Positions 9,458 through 19,579 of a stretch of DNA of 64,000 bases are shown here, one piece after another. The stretch comes from Aurantimonas manganoxydans SI85-9A1 (GTDB lineage Bacteria > Pseudomonadota > Alphaproteobacteria > Rhizobiales > Rhizobiaceae). A program made the position numbers and the translations under genes. The notes beneath the pieces are model-generated. The model saw nothing but the letters and a program-made list of their open reading frames with translations, was not told where the DNA came from and did no database searches. Where the stretch lies: contig NZ_CH672387.1 of assembly GCF_000153465.1 (NCBI RefSeq), positions 3,468,932 to 3,532,931 of the forward strand, written 5' to 3'. The number at the start of each line of letters is the position of its first letter. Within the stretch, counting starts at the first letter, position 1.

Positions 9458-11334
9458 GAGACTGGCCCCGCGATCAGGTTCTGGCTTTCGAGGCGGAACA
9501 CCACAGAGGTGCCCGGCAGAATGCCGCTCGTCAGATGCTCGTCGGCGCCCTTGGGATAGGCGTGCACCAGCGTGCCGCAGGTCAGATCGCTCTTGGCAAC
9601 CGTGTCGGGGATCGGCCACGGCTCGTCGTCGAGATTGGCGAAGAGGTGCAGCACCGTTCCCCCGGCCAGTTCCCAGGCCACGACGAAGGCCTTGGACGCG
9701 TCCGACGCGAACCACGTGCCGCCATTGCCGCCAATGCCCTTCAGAAGCGGGACGATCGCGGACTGGCGCTTGGCCAGCAATTGCCGCGTCAGTTCCAGTC
9801 GGCGCCGATAGGTCGGCCGCTCGGGCATGGTCCAGTCGACGCGCGAATTGTGGAAGGTGCTTTCCTCGTTCGGGTCGGGAATCAGCTGTCGCGCTTCCTC
9901 GTCCTGGAACGCTCCGAACTTGGCGAATTCGTTGCGCCGGCCCTCGCGCACAGCGGTGCCGAGCTCGCCGTCGAAATCGGTGAAGAAGCTGAAGGGATGG
10001 GTGTCGCCGAACTCCTCGCCCATGAACATCAGCGGGATCTGCGGCGACAGGAGCAGGATGGCCTGCAGGCATTCGACCGCGCGGCGCGAGCCGAGATCCG
10101 TCAGCCGGTCGCCAAAGGCGCGATTACCGATCTGGTCGTGGTTCTGGACGAAATTGACGAAGGCGGTCGGCGGCAGATGGGCCGAATTCTCGCCCACCTC
10201 GCGGCCGCGATGCTCGGAATACTCGCCCTGGAAGACGAAACCGGTGGCCAGGCACTTGGCCATCTGCTCGACGCTGTGGCCGACATAGTCGGCATAGTAA
10301 TTGTCGTATTCATGGGTCGCGATGACATGGGCGCAGTGGTGGAAATCGTCGTTCCATTCGCCCGAGACCAGCGTCGGCTGCCCGGCCTCGTCGCGGGCGA
10401 CATGCCAGGTGATGTTGCGGTCGTCCTCGGTGGTCAGATGCACGTGGCGATCGGGAAAGGCCGCCCGGACCCGCGTGGCCAGTTCCTTCACCAGCGGGGT
10501 GTCGGTCGTGTCCTTGATGGAGTCGATGGCGTCGAGGCGCAGGCCGTCGATCCGGTATTCCTCGAGCCAGTAGAGCGCATTGTCGATCATGAACTCGCGC
10601 ACCGGCGCTTCGTCATAGGCGATCGCCGCACCCCAGGGGGTATGGATCTCTTCGTGGAAGAACTCCGGCGCATAGGAGCCGATGTAGTTCCCATCCGGTC
10701 CGAAATGGTTGTAGACGACGTCAAGGAAGACCATCAGGCCGCGCTCATGCGCCGCGTCGACCAGCCGCTTGAGACCGTCGACGCCGCCATAGACCTCGTG
10801 CGGGCAGTACAGCAGCACGCCGTCATAGCCCCAGCCGCGACGGCCACCGAACTGGGCGACGGGCATCAGTTCGACCGCGGTGATCCCGAGATCCCGCAGA
10901 TAGTCGAGCCGCTCGATCATCGCCTCGAAAGTGCCGGCCTCGGTGAAGGTGCCGGTGTGGAGCTCGTAGAACACCACCTCTTCCCAGGGCCGGCCGGCCC
11001 AGTCGGCTGTCTTCCAGGCATAGGATCGCGGATCGACCAGTTTCGACAGGCCGTGCACGTCGCCCATCTGCGCACGCGCCGCGGGGTCCGGAACGACCAT
11101 CCCGCCATCGACGCGGAAACCGTAGCCCCTGCCGACGGCGACCTGATCGGTCGTGATCCGCCACCAGCCGGCGGCGTCCTTCTCCATCGCAAGGAAGTCG
11201 TTCTCACCGCCTTGGCGTCCAACGACGAGATCGACATGTCCGGCGCCGGGCGCCCAGAGCCGGAAGACGGTCCCGTCATCCCCATGCTGTGTGCCCCAGG
11301 ACGTGTCGAAGGAGAAACGATTGCCGCTTGTCAT
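9454..11334 (-). CDS. treZ: Malto-oligosyltrehalose trehalohydrolase
   Basis: TreZ (GH13 with an N-terminal CBM48-like domain), 626 residues. It cleaves trehalose from maltooligosyltrehalose. The N-terminal sandwich holds V-F-R-L-W-A-P-G-A. Catalytic blocks are V-V-Y-N-H-F-G-P-D-G-N-Y, G-L-R-L-D-A-I-D-S-I (nucleophile Asp) and L-T-T-E-D-D-R-N (acid Glu). F-V-Q-N-H-D-Q-I-G-N-R and P-L-M-F-M-G-E-E-F are classical TreZ motifs. It is the first gene of a leftward operon with malQ and treY. The 197 bases upstream hold the promoter and no gene; the ribosome binding site is weak (AGG close to the ATG). Confidence 0.95.
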   Translation of the reverse strand: MTSGNRFSFDTSWGTQHGDDGTVFRLWAPGAGHVDLVVGRQGGENDFLAMEKDAAGWWRITTDQVAVGRGYGFRVDGGMVVPDPAARAQMGDVHGLSKLVDPRSYAWKTADWAGRPWEEVVFYELHTGTFTEAGTFEAMIERLDYLRDLGITAVELMPVAQFGGRRGWGYDGVLLYCPHEVYGGVDGLKRLVDAAHERGLMVFLDVVYNHFGPDGNYIGSYAPEFFHEEIHTPWGAAIAYDEAPVREFMIDNALYWLEEYRIDGLRLDAIDSIKDTTDTPLVKELATRVRAAFPDRHVHLTTEDDRNITWHVARDEAGQPTLVSGEWNDDFHHCAHVIATHEYDNYYADYVGHSVEQMAKCLATGFVFQGEYSEHRGREVGENSAHLPPTAFVNFVQNHDQIGNRAFGDRLTDLGSRRAVECLQAILLLSPQIPLMFMGEEFGDTHPFSFFTDFDGELGTAVREGRRNEFAKFGAFQDEEARQLIPDPNEESTFHNSRVDWTMPERPTYRRRLELTRQLLAKRQSAIVPLLKGIGGNGGTWFASDASKAFVVAWELAGGTVLHLFANLDDEPWPIPDTVAKSDLTCGTLVHAYPKGADEHLTSGILPGTSVVFRLESQNLIAGPVS

Positions 11335-11531
11335 ATGCCTGTCCCGTCAGTTCCATGGACCGATGCGGTCCGGCCGCGCTGCACGCGATGGCTGGTCGTG
11401 TCGCTGCGACCGCCTTGCCGACCGACGCGGCTTCCGTCCCCGGCTCGCATCAGCCTAACTCACGCGAATGGCATTTGTGCCACCGCCGGCCCGGTCCGCG
11501 CCGGGTAATTTCGATGGCCGCGACCTGCTCG

Positions 11532-12629
11532 TCAGCCGCGGTGCGCGCCGGCCTTGCCCGTCGCGTTGCCGATCCGGCCATGGACCAGATCGTGGATGAA
11601 GCCGAGCTTGCCGATCACCGTTTCGGACAGGACGAAGGGATAGAGATCCTGGTGCCCCATCGAACGGTTAAACGAGTTCAGCGCCGCCGAGAGCGGCAGC
11701 CACGCCCCGGCGATCTCCTGCGTCGTGACACCTTCCGAGAAGACGTCGAAATCGATCCGCGTGCTGAGCAGTCCCGCCTCGTCAACCCGCGGATTGACGA
11801 TGACGCCCCAGCTGCGGCCGGTCTCCAGCGTATCGACGATGTGGAAGTAATGCGCCCAGGTCTCGGCGAAATCCTCCCAGGCATGGGCACCGGCATAGGA
11901 CGAGACGTATTCGTCCTGCCAGTTCGGCTTCGGCCCGTTGGCGTAGTGGGTCTGCAGCGCGTCGCCGTAATCGACGGTATCGTCGCCGAAGATCGCCCGG
12001 CAGGCGTCCAGCGCACCGCCGTCGCGGACCAGCCGGTCCCAGTACCAGTGGCCGACCTCGTGGCGGAAATGGCCAAGCAGCGTGCGATAGGGCTCGCCCA
12101 TCGATGTCCGGCGCTTCTCGCGCTCGGCGTCGTTCGCCTCGACCAGCGCGATGGTGATCAGCCCGTCGTCATGGCCGGTCATGACCGATTCATTCGTGCC
12201 CGGATCGTTCGACAGGAAGTCGAAGCCCAGGCCCTCATCGTCCTCCTCGCGGGTCACCAGCGGCAGGCCGAGCCGCATCGCCGTGTAGATCATCCGGTGC
12301 TTGGCGATCTCCATGCTGCGCCACAGATCGACCTTCTCGGTGTCGCCGAGGTCGGGCACCGTGACATTGTGCCGGCAGGCCGCGCACAGGCTGTCGGCGC
12401 TGTCGCCCGGGATCAGCCAGTTGCAGACGCCATATTCGCTGTTCTGGCAGTATTTCCAGCGGCCGGCATCGCTGTAGGCGCCGACCGACTTCCAGATCCC
12501 CTCGTCGGCCTCCAGCGCCAGGATACGATTGGCCTGCGGCTCATAGCCGAGCGCGTGATTGCACCGCTCGCAGACAGTGTTTTCGAAGAACACGGTGTGC
12601 GAGCAGGACGGACAGGAAAACAGCTTCAT
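11532..12629 (-). CDS. Zinc-ribbon putative zinc-binding metallopeptidase
   Basis: Cytoplasmic protein of 365 residues. The N terminus is a zinc ribbon (Cys6, Cys9, Cys20, Cys23) and a second Cys cluster follows (Cys61, Cys69, Cys82, Cys85). A peptidase core carries H-E-V-G-H at residues 190-194, followed by [11 protein letters not shown], which could supply the third zinc ligand. This matches the zinc-ribbon/Peptidase_Mx1-type family of putative metallopeptidases. ATG 12629 has AAAGG eight bases upstream. It is divergent from the transglutaminase-DUF2126 gene, and such peptidases often neighbour transglutaminase, alpha-E and ATP-grasp genes. A role in cutting the product or protein target of that set is inference; no substrate is known. 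Confidence 0.8.
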   Translation of the reverse strand: MKLFSCPSCSHTVFFENTVCERCNHALGYEPQANRILALEADEGIWKSVGAYSDAGRWKYCQNSEYGVCNWLIPGDSADSLCAACRHNVTVPDLGDTEKVDLWRSMEIAKHRMIYTAMRLGLPLVTREEDDEGLGFDFLSNDPGTNESVMTGHDDGLITIALVEANDAEREKRRTSMGEPYRTLLGHFRHEVGHWYWDRLVRDGGALDACRAIFGDDTVDYGDALQTHYANGPKPNWQDEYVSSYAGAHAWEDFAETWAHYFHIVDTLETGRSWGVIVNPRVDEAGLLSTRIDFDVFSEGVTTQEIAGAWLPLSAALNSFNRSMGHQDLYPFVLSETVIGKLGFIHDLVHGRIGNATGKAGAHRG

Positions 12630-12739
12630 CTTCAATACCTTTGCGGCGCCTGACGTGGCGTTAGCAGCCAGCGCGCATCAATGCGCCGATGGGCGGCAGG
12701 TTCCGGCTTTCCGGCACCGGAGGCAAATAAATCGGTCCG

Positions 12740-12758
12740 CATCCCCTGCAGGGGGATG
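12740..12758. promoter_or_regulatory. Inverted repeat in divergent promoter region
   Basis: CATCCCC (12740-12746) and GGGGATG (12752-12758) form a near-perfect dyad in the 223-base gene-free gap between the divergent metallopeptidase and transglutaminase-DUF2126 genes. It could be an operator or a leader hairpin. No factor is known. Confidence 0.3.
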
Positions 12759-12852
12759 GGAGAGCTTGCCGGGGACCGTCCCGGCCTTATGGTCAAGGAA
12801 CGTCTGCAGCATCCGCCCCGCCGCGTTCCGAGTGACCTGCACGAAAGTTCCG

Positions 12853-15800
12853 ATGTCGATCCTAGCAGCCCTGCACCATGTCACCCATTACCGCTACGAC
12901 CGTCCGGTCAGGCTCGGCCCGCAGGTCATCCGGCTGCGGCCGGCGCCGCATTCGCGCACAAGGGTGCCGTCCTACGCGCTGAAGATCCTGCCGGAGAACC
13001 ACTTCATCAACTGGCAACAGGATCCTTTCGGCAACTACCTCGCGCGGCTGGTGTTCCCGGAGGAAGCCACCGAATTCCGCATCGAGGTCGATCTCCTGGC
13101 CGACATGACGGTCTACAATCCGTTCGACTTCTTCGTCGAGGAAGCGGCCGAGGCATGGCCGTTCCAGTACGAGGAGCCGCTGAAGACAGACCTCTCCGCC
13201 TATCTCGGTGCAGAGCCCGCCGGTCCGCTGCTGACCCGCTATCTGGAAGACCTCGACCGCAGCGAGACCCATACGGTGGATTTCCTCGTCGGCCTCAACC
13301 GGACGCTGCAGCAGGAGATCACCTATCTGGTGCGCATGGAGCCGGGCGTTCAGACGCCGGACGAAACGCTGCAGAACCGCTCGGGCTCGTGCCGCGACAC
13401 GTCCTGGCTGCTGGTCCAGATCCTGCGCCATCTCGGCTTCGCCGCCCGCTTCGTCTCCGGCTATCTGATCCAATTGAAGCCCGATCAGGTCGCCCTCGAC
13501 GGCCCCACGGGCACCGATGTCGATTTCACCGACCTGCACGCCTGGGCCGAGGTCTATCTGCCCGGCGCTGGCTGGATCGGCCTCGATCCCACCTCCGGCC
13601 TGATGACCGGCGAGAGCCACGTGCCGCTGGCCGCCACGCCGCATTACCGTTCGGCTGCGCCGATCTCGGGCGCCGTCAGCTTCGCCGAGGTCGAATTCGA
13701 CTTCGAGATGACCGTCGATCGCATCTCCGAACGGCCGCGCGTGTCCTACCCCTTCTCCGAGGAAAGCTGGCAGGCGCTGGACGAACTCGGCGAGACCGTG
13801 GACCGCGAACTGGTGGAGAACGACGTCCGCCTGACCATGGGCGGTGAGCCGACCTTCGTCTCGATCGACGAGTTCGAGTCGCCGGAATGGAACGCCGACG
13901 CGACCGGCCCGATGAAGCGTGGCCTCGCCGACGACCTGATCCGGCGCCTGCGCGACCGTTTCGCGCCCGACGGTTTCCTGCATTATGGCCAGGGCAAATG
14001 GTATCCGGGCGAGACCCTGCCGCGCTGGACCTTCTCGCTTTACTGGCGCAAGGATGGCGTGCCGGTCTGGAAGAACGCCGAACTGGTGGCGCGCGAGACC
14101 GAGGCGCGCCCGGTCGGGCCCGAAGAGGCCGAGCGCCTGTCGCGCAAGGTCGCCGAGGCGATCGGCGTGTCGCCCGACTACGCCGCCCCGGCCTATGAGG
14201 ACTCCGCCTACTGGCTCGCCCGCGAGGCGCAGCTTCCCGAAAATGTCGAGCCGACCGATTCCAAGCTGGAGGACCCGGAGGAACGCGCCCGTCTGGCGAC
14301 GGTGTTCTCGCGCGGCCTGTCCAAGCCGACCGGCTATGTCCTGCCGGTGCAGGCGTGGCAGGGACGCGGCGAGCGCGCCCTGCGCTGGCAGTCGGAGCGC
14401 TGGACGACACGGCGCGGACATCTGTTCCTCGCCCCCGGCGACAGTGCGCTGGGCTACCGCCTGCCGCTCGGCGCGATCCCGCATCTGGAGTCGAAAGACT
14501 ATCCCTACATCCACCCGGCCGATCCGATGCAGCCCTTCCCGCCGCTGCCGCCGCAGAACCGCACCCAGTACGGCCGCGTCGAAATGCAGAGCCAGCGGGA
14601 CGACACGGCCGAGCAGACAATGGAGGGCCCCGCCGGAACGATGCGCCAGTCGATCGGCAGCGCCGGCATGACGTCGAGTGCCGGCACCGCGGCGCCGACG
14701 CCTCCGGCCGAGCCGAGCCCCAATGCCATCCTCGGCGCGGTGCGCACGGCCATCGCCATCGAGCCGCGCGACGGCAAATTGTGCGTGTTCATGCCGCCGC
14801 TGGAGACGGCCGAGGCCTATCTCGACCTCCTCGGCGCGGTCGAGGAGGTGGCGGAAGCCGAAAACCTGCCGATCCAGATCGAGGGCTACGCCCCGCCGGC
14901 CGATCCGCGCCTCAACGTCATCCGCGTCGCGCCCGACCCGGGCGTCATCGAGGTCAATGTCCATCCCGCCGCGTCATGGCGCGAGAGCGTCGACATCACG
15001 ACGGCCGTCTACGAGGAGGCGCGGCAGTCGCGGCTGGGCACCGACAAGTTCATGATCGATGGCAAGCATGCCGGCACCGGCGGCGGTAACCATGTGGTGG
15101 TCGGCGGCGCGACGCCGCTGGACTCGCCCTTCCTGCGGCGGCCGGACCTTTTGAAGTCGCTGGTCCTCTACTGGCAGCGCCATCCGTCGCTGTCCTATCT
15201 GTTCTCCGGCCTGTTCATCGGACCGACGAGCCAGGCGCCACGCATCGACGAGGCGCGCCACGACCAGCTCTACGAGCTCGAGATCGCCATGGCGCAGATC
15301 CCGGAGGATTCCACCTCCGTCGCGCCGTGGATGACTGATCGGCTGTTCCGCAATCTCCTGATTGACGTGACCGGCAACACCCATCGGGCCGAGATCTGCA
15401 TCGACAAGCTGTTCTCCCCCGACGGTCCGACGGGCCGCCTCGGCCTCGTCGAGTTCCGCGGCTTCGAGATGCCGCCGGACGCGCGGATGAGCCTTGCCCA
15501 GCAGCTCCTGATCCGGGCGCTGATCGCCAAGTTCTGGAAGACGCCGGAGACCGGCCGCTTCGTGCGCTGGGGCACCACCCTGCACGACCGCTTCATGCTG
15601 CCCGAGTTCGTCTGGCAGGACTTCACCGACGTGCTCGCCGACCTCGGTGCGGCCGGCTATCCGATGCGGGCCGAATGGTTCGAGGCGCAGGCCGAGTTCC
15701 GCTTCCCCTTCTGCGGACGGATCGAGCGCAGTGGTGTTTCACTGGAGCTGCGTCAGGCGCTGGAGCCCTGGCACGTGATGGGCGAGACGGGCGCCATCGG

Positions 15801-16254
15801 CGGCACGGTGCGCTTCGTCGATTCCTCGGTCGAGCGGCTGCAGGCGAAGATGAGCGGCTTCGATCCGGCGCGCCACATGCTCACCTGCAACGGCCGCGAG
15901 GTGCCGATGACGCCGACCGGCAGCGGCAAGGACGCGGTGGCGGGCGTGCGCTTCAAGGCGTGGCAGCCGGCCTCGGGCCTGCACCCCACCCTGCCCGTCG
16001 ACGCGCCGCTGACCTTCGACATCTACGATCGCTGGTCGAAGCGCTCGCTGGGCGGCTGCGTCTATCACGTCGCCCATCCGGGCGGTCGCAACTACGATAC
16101 GTTCCCGGTCAATTCCTACGAGGCCGAGGCGCGGCGTCTCGCCCGCTTCGAGGAAATCGGCCACACGCCCGGCACCTACGAGCCGATCGGCGAGCGGCCC
16201 AACGCGACCTTCCCAACGACCCTCGACCTGCGGCGTCCCGCCGGCCTCGCCTAG
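12853..16254 (+). CDS. Transglutaminase-like / DUF2126 protein
   Basis: Large cytoplasmic protein of 1133 residues. Residues 2-90 are the N-terminal transglutaminase-associated domain ([14 protein letters not shown]). The transglutaminase core follows, with Cys180 in S-G-S-C-R-D, His229 in D-L-H-A-W-A-E-V and Asp245 in G-L-D-P-T-S-G. From about residue 290 the rest is DUF2126, starting at [11 protein letters not shown] and containing [11 protein letters not shown] and G-T-G-G-G-N-H. A Thr/Ala/Pro-rich linker lies near 605-635. Comparative genomics places this architecture with ATP-grasp and alpha-E proteins in predicted peptide or amide-bond systems. The start is the ATG that begins the family sequence; its ribosome site is weak. 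Confidence 0.88.
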   Translation: MSILAALHHVTHYRYDRPVRLGPQVIRLRPAPHSRTRVPSYALKILPENHFINWQQDPFGNYLARLVFPEEATEFRIEVDLLADMTVYNPFDFFVEEAAEAWPFQYEEPLKTDLSAYLGAEPAGPLLTRYLEDLDRSETHTVDFLVGLNRTLQQEITYLVRMEPGVQTPDETLQNRSGSCRDTSWLLVQILRHLGFAARFVSGYLIQLKPDQVALDGPTGTDVDFTDLHAWAEVYLPGAGWIGLDPTSGLMTGESHVPLAATPHYRSAAPISGAVSFAEVEFDFEMTVDRISERPRVSYPFSEESWQALDELGETVDRELVENDVRLTMGGEPTFVSIDEFESPEWNADATGPMKRGLADDLIRRLRDRFAPDGFLHYGQGKWYPGETLPRWTFSLYWRKDGVPVWKNAELVARETEARPVGPEEAERLSRKVAEAIGVSPDYAAPAYEDSAYWLAREAQLPENVEPTDSKLEDPEERARLATVFSRGLSKPTGYVLPVQAWQGRGERALRWQSERWTTRRGHLFLAPGDSALGYRLPLGAIPHLESKDYPYIHPADPMQPFPPLPPQNRTQYGRVEMQSQRDDTAEQTMEGPAGTMRQSIGSAGMTSSAGTAAPTPPAEPSPNAILGAVRTAIAIEPRDGKLCVFMPPLETAEAYLDLLGAVEEVAEAENLPIQIEGYAPPADPRLNVIRVAPDPGVIEVNVHPAASWRESVDITTAVYEEARQSRLGTDKFMIDGKHAGTGGGNHVVVGGATPLDSPFLRRPDLLKSLVLYWQRHPSLSYLFSGLFIGPTSQAPRIDEARHDQLYELEIAMAQIPEDSTSVAPWMTDRLFRNLLIDVTGNTHRAEICIDKLFSPDGPTGRLGLVEFRGFEMPPDARMSLAQQLLIRALIAKFWKTPETGRFVRWGTTLHDRFMLPEFVWQDFTDVLADLGAAGYPMRAEWFEAQAEFRFPFCGRIERSGVSLELRQALEPWHVMGETGAIGGTVRFVDSSVERLQAKMSGFDPARHMLTCNGREVPMTPTGSGKDAVAGVRFKAWQPASGLHPTLPVDAPLTFDIYDRWSKRSLGGCVYHVAHPGGRNYDTFPVNSYEAEARRLARFEEIGHTPGTYEPIGERPNATFPTTLDLRRPAGLA

Positions 16255-16272
16255 GTCGCGATCACAAGGACA

Positions 16273-16307
16273 CCGGCAGGCCCGCACACCACGGGCGGGC
16301 CTGCCGG
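16273..16307. terminator. Bidirectional hairpin terminator
   Basis: A perfect 12-base inverted repeat (16273-16284 against 16296-16307) with an 11-base loop lies in the 67-base gap between the converging DUF2126 and sodium-channel genes. It is GC-rich with no long T run. Confidence 0.6.
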
Positions 16308-16321
16308 ATCGGCCCGCCGCC

Positions 16322-17110
16322 TCAGGCGAGCCGCGTCTTGATCTCCGCGAGCTCGCTGCGCAGGGCCCGCAACTCGGCGAGCACCTGCATGTTCTCGTCG
16401 TGCACCTGCTCCTGCTCGGCCTCGACGACGGCCTGATGCTCCTCCTGCATGGCCGAGACGATGACACCGATGAACAGGTTCAGGACGGCGTAGGTCGTCG
16501 ACAGGATGAACGGCACGAAGAACAGCCAGGCATGGGGGTGCGCTTCCATCACCGGCCGCACGATGCCCATCGACCAGCTTTCCAGCGTCATCACCTGGAA
16601 CAGCGTGTAGATCGACGCGCCGATGCTGCCGAACCATTCGGGGAAGGTCGCGCCGTAGAGCTTGGTCGCCATCACCGAGAAGACGTAGAAGACCAGAAGC
16701 AGGAGGACGACGATCGAGCCCATGCCGGGCAGCGCCGCAATCAGCCCGCCGATGACCCGGCGCAGCGAGGGCACCACCGAGATCAGCCGCATCACCCGCA
16801 GGATGCGCAGGGCGCGCAGCACCGTCAGCGGCCCGGTCGCCGGCATCAGCGCGATCGCCACGATGGCGAAGTCGAACAGGCTCCAGGGATCACGGAAGAA
16901 CCGCCACCCGAAGGCGTAGATGCGCAGGCAGATCTCGATCACGAAGACGACGACGATCGTCTGGTCGAGCGCCACCAAGAGCGAGCCGAAGGTCGCCATC
17001 ATCCAGGGATCGGTCTCGAGGCCGAGCGTGATCGCGTTGATCACGATGACGGTGATGATGAAGTATTCCCAGCGGCGCGAGCGCAGCAGGCTGGCAAGGT
17101 GTGCGCGCAT
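16322..17110 (-). CDS. Bacterial voltage-gated sodium channel (single six-TM domain)
   Basis: Inner-membrane ion channel of 262 residues in the NaChBac/NavAb size class. Six hydrophobic helices are visible. The S4 voltage sensor has Arg99, Arg102, Arg105 and Arg108 at every third position (R-A-L-R-I-L-R-V-M-R). The pore loop carries T-L-E-S-W-S-M at 175-181, the same selectivity-filter heptapeptide as NavAb, so sodium selectivity is expected. After S6 the tail (about 222-262) is a charged heptad coiled coil, as in homotetrameric bacterial channels. ATG 17110 is preferred; an in-frame TTG lies nine bases upstream. It sits on the minus strand between two genes of the transglutaminase/ATP-grasp set, and its 75-base 5' gap is shared with the ATP-grasp gene. 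Confidence 0.92.
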   Translation of the reverse strand: MRAHLASLLRSRRWEYFIITVIVINAITLGLETDPWMMATFGSLLVALDQTIVVVFVIEICLRIYAFGWRFFRDPWSLFDFAIVAIALMPATGPLTVLRALRILRVMRLISVVPSLRRVIGGLIAALPGMGSIVVLLLLVFYVFSVMATKLYGATFPEWFGSIGASIYTLFQVMTLESWSMGIVRPVMEAHPHAWLFFVPFILSTTYAVLNLFIGVIVSAMQEEHQAVVEAEQEQVHDENMQVLAELRALRSELAEIKTRLA

Positions 17111-17185
17111 GGTGTCCAATCTCTTGCTAGGTCCAGAGAGCGAATGCGGCTATAGCCCATCTGGTCAGGAGTTTTACGAAAAAGC

Positions 17186-19579
17186 ATGCAGTTCCGTGAT
17201 CCCGCGTCCGCTCTCGCCCGCTACGCCGCCCTTGTCGGCACCGGCCATGACGAGATGCTGGCGCGGGACGGCTCGGTGCGTCCGCATTACCGGCCGCTGA
17301 TCGATGCCTTGGGGACCATGGCGGAGGGCGAGCGCGACGCGCGGTTCCGCAGCGCCCGGCAATATCTCAGCGAAGCCGGCGTCTTCCACCGGGTCTATGG
17401 CGACGCGAGCGAGGTCGAGCGCGACTGGCCGCTGTCGCAGCCGCCGCTGGTGCTCGATCCGGCGGCGTGGCAGTCCCTGTCGGATGGGCTGGTCGAACGC
17501 GCCGACTTCCTGGAACGGCTGCTGGCCGACCTCTACGGCCAGCGCCGGCTGATCACCGAGGGCACCCTGCCCGGCCCGATCCTCGGCCAGAATCCGGAAT
17601 TCCTGCGCCCCGTCGCCGACCAGGGACTGTCCGGCGAACCGCTGATCCGCTTCATCGCCATGGATCTCGGCCGCGGTCCCGACGGGCGCTGGTGGGTCCT
17701 GGGCGACCGCACACAGGCGCCGTCCGGCGCCGGCTTCGCGCTGGAAAACCGGGTCGCCACCGCCAAGGCCTTCCCCGAACTCACCCGCGACATGAATGTC
17801 GAGCGGCTGGCCGGCTTCTTCCAGCGTTTCCGCGACAGCCTCTACAGGCTGGCCGGGCCCGACGCCTCGCGCATCGGCCTTCTGACGCCGGGGCCCCACA
17901 ACGACACCTATTACGAACAGGCCTATCTCGCCCGCTATCTCGGCCTCCTGCTGCTGGAGGGCGGCGACCTCGTCGTGCATGGCGACCGCGTCGATGTGCG
18001 CACCGTCGACGGCACCCGCGCCATCAACGTCCTGTGGCGCCGGCTCGACGCCGATTTCTGCGACCCGCTGGAGCTGTTCTCCGGCTCGCGGATCGGCACG
18101 CCCGGCCTGCTGCGCGCCGTCCGCGCCGGGACGCTGGCGATGGTCAACGCGCCGGGCTCGGGCATTCTGGAAAGCCGCGCCCTGATGGCGTTCCAGGAAC
18201 CGCTGGCCGAGGCGCTGATCGGTCGCCGGCTGGCGCTGCCGACGGTGGCGACATGGTGGTGCGGCCAGGAGGCGGAGCGGGCCCATGTCGCGGCCCATCG
18301 CGACCGGCTGCAACTGGCCGACGCGTTCCCGCCATCGGCCACGACCGGCGATGCCGGGCCGGCCTTCGATACCGGCGACAGCGGATCGCGGCTCGTTGCG
18401 GAGGGGTTCCGGCTGGTCGGCCAGGAGATCGCTCGCCTGTCCACCGCGCCGGCCTTCGTCGACGGCGTGCTGGAACCGCGACCGGTGACCCTGCGGGTCT
18501 TTCTCGCGCGCGACGAGGATGGCTGGCATGTGATGCCGGGCGGCTTTGCCCGCATTGCCGATTCCCGCGACGCCCGTGTCGTCTCCATGCAGAAGGGTGG
18601 CCGTTCCACCGACGTCTGGATCCCCTCCGAGACGCCGGCGAGCCCGGTCACGCTGCTCGGCTCGGGCGACCGTTTCCTGCGGCGGCTGCCGGGGGCGCTG
18701 CCAGCAAGGGCCGCCGACAATCTCTACTGGCTCGGCCGCTATGCCGAACGCTGCGAGGTCGCCACCCGGCTTCTGCGACTCTACGCGGCACGGGCCGGCG
18801 AAGGCCAGCGGCTGGCCGAGGTGGAGGCCAGCGTCGCGACGCTTCTGTCAGGGCTCGGCGTCTCGATCCCGCCGGCGGACCCCGCAACGGGTCTCCTGAT
18901 GCTGGCCCGCCAGGCCGCCAGCACCGCCTCGCGCATCCGCGACCGGTTTTCGCCCGATGGCTGGCGCAGCCTGAACGAGATCGTCGAGCTGATCGAACAG
19001 GCCATCGCCGACGATGACCGGGATATCGTGGCGCTGACCAGCCAGATCCTGACACGGCTGTCGGGCTTCACGGGCCTGGTGCGCGAGAACATGTACCAGT
19101 TCACCGGCTGGCGCTTCATGCAATGCGGCCGGCGGATCGAGCGCGGCCAGATGTCGGCGCTGATCGCGGCGACGCTGATGCGCGACGCGCCGCCGGAGGG
19201 TGCACTGGAAGCCCTCCTCGAATTCACCGACAGCCGCGTCACCTATCGCCGCCGCTATTCGGTGGATCTGTCGCAGGAGACGGTCGTCGACCTTACCCTT
19301 CTCGATCCGCTCAATCCGCGGTCGCTCGCCTTCCAGGTCAATGATCTGGAGGCGCGGCTGGTGGAACTGCCCGGCGTGAAGTCCGGCGAGACGCCGGACA
19401 TGCTGTTCCGCCGTGTGGCACGCCTCAAGGTCCGGCTGGAAACCGCCGTAGCGGCGGAAGTCGACACCCCCTTCCTCGAACGTGTCGCCGGCGATCTCGG
19501 GCTTTTGTCGGATCTGATCGGGCGGCGCTATCTGATGGCCGGGCCGGCGACCCCGACGGACGGGGGCGGCCCGGAATGA
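17186..19579 (+). CDS. Circularly permuted ATP-grasp / alpha-E domain fusion protein
   Basis: Protein of 797 residues. Residues 1-490 are a circularly permuted type 2 ATP-grasp domain. Typical blocks are Y-L-S-E-A-G-V, the G-R-G-P-D-G-R-W-W-V-L-G-D-R-T-Q-A-P-S-G strand and the L-T-P-G-P-H-N-D-T-Y-Y-E-Q segment. N-V-L-W-R-R-L-D-A-D and V-N-A-P-G-S-G-I-L-E complete the set. Residues 508-785 are an alpha-E domain, starting A-D-N-L-Y-W-L-G-R-Y-A-E-R. These domains are usually encoded by adjacent genes; here they are one polypeptide. ATP-grasp enzymes ligate a carboxylate to an amine, so a predicted amide or peptide bond-forming role is reasonable; substrates are unknown. The next transglutaminase gene overlaps its stop codon. 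Confidence 0.88.
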   Translation: MQFRDPASALARYAALVGTGHDEMLARDGSVRPHYRPLIDALGTMAEGERDARFRSARQYLSEAGVFHRVYGDASEVERDWPLSQPPLVLDPAAWQSLSDGLVERADFLERLLADLYGQRRLITEGTLPGPILGQNPEFLRPVADQGLSGEPLIRFIAMDLGRGPDGRWWVLGDRTQAPSGAGFALENRVATAKAFPELTRDMNVERLAGFFQRFRDSLYRLAGPDASRIGLLTPGPHNDTYYEQAYLARYLGLLLLEGGDLVVHGDRVDVRTVDGTRAINVLWRRLDADFCDPLELFSGSRIGTPGLLRAVRAGTLAMVNAPGSGILESRALMAFQEPLAEALIGRRLALPTVATWWCGQEAERAHVAAHRDRLQLADAFPPSATTGDAGPAFDTGDSGSRLVAEGFRLVGQEIARLSTAPAFVDGVLEPRPVTLRVFLARDEDGWHVMPGGFARIADSRDARVVSMQKGGRSTDVWIPSETPASPVTLLGSGDRFLRRLPGALPARAADNLYWLGRYAERCEVATRLLRLYAARAGEGQRLAEVEASVATLLSGLGVSIPPADPATGLLMLARQAASTASRIRDRFSPDGWRSLNEIVELIEQAIADDDRDIVALTSQILTRLSGFTGLVRENMYQFTGWRFMQCGRRIERGQMSALIAATLMRDAPPEGALEALLEFTDSRVTYRRRYSVDLSQETVVDLTLLDPLNPRSLAFQVNDLEARLVELPGVKSGETPDMLFRRVARLKVRLETAVAAEVDTPFLERVAGDLGLLSDLIGRRYLMAGPATPTDGGGPE

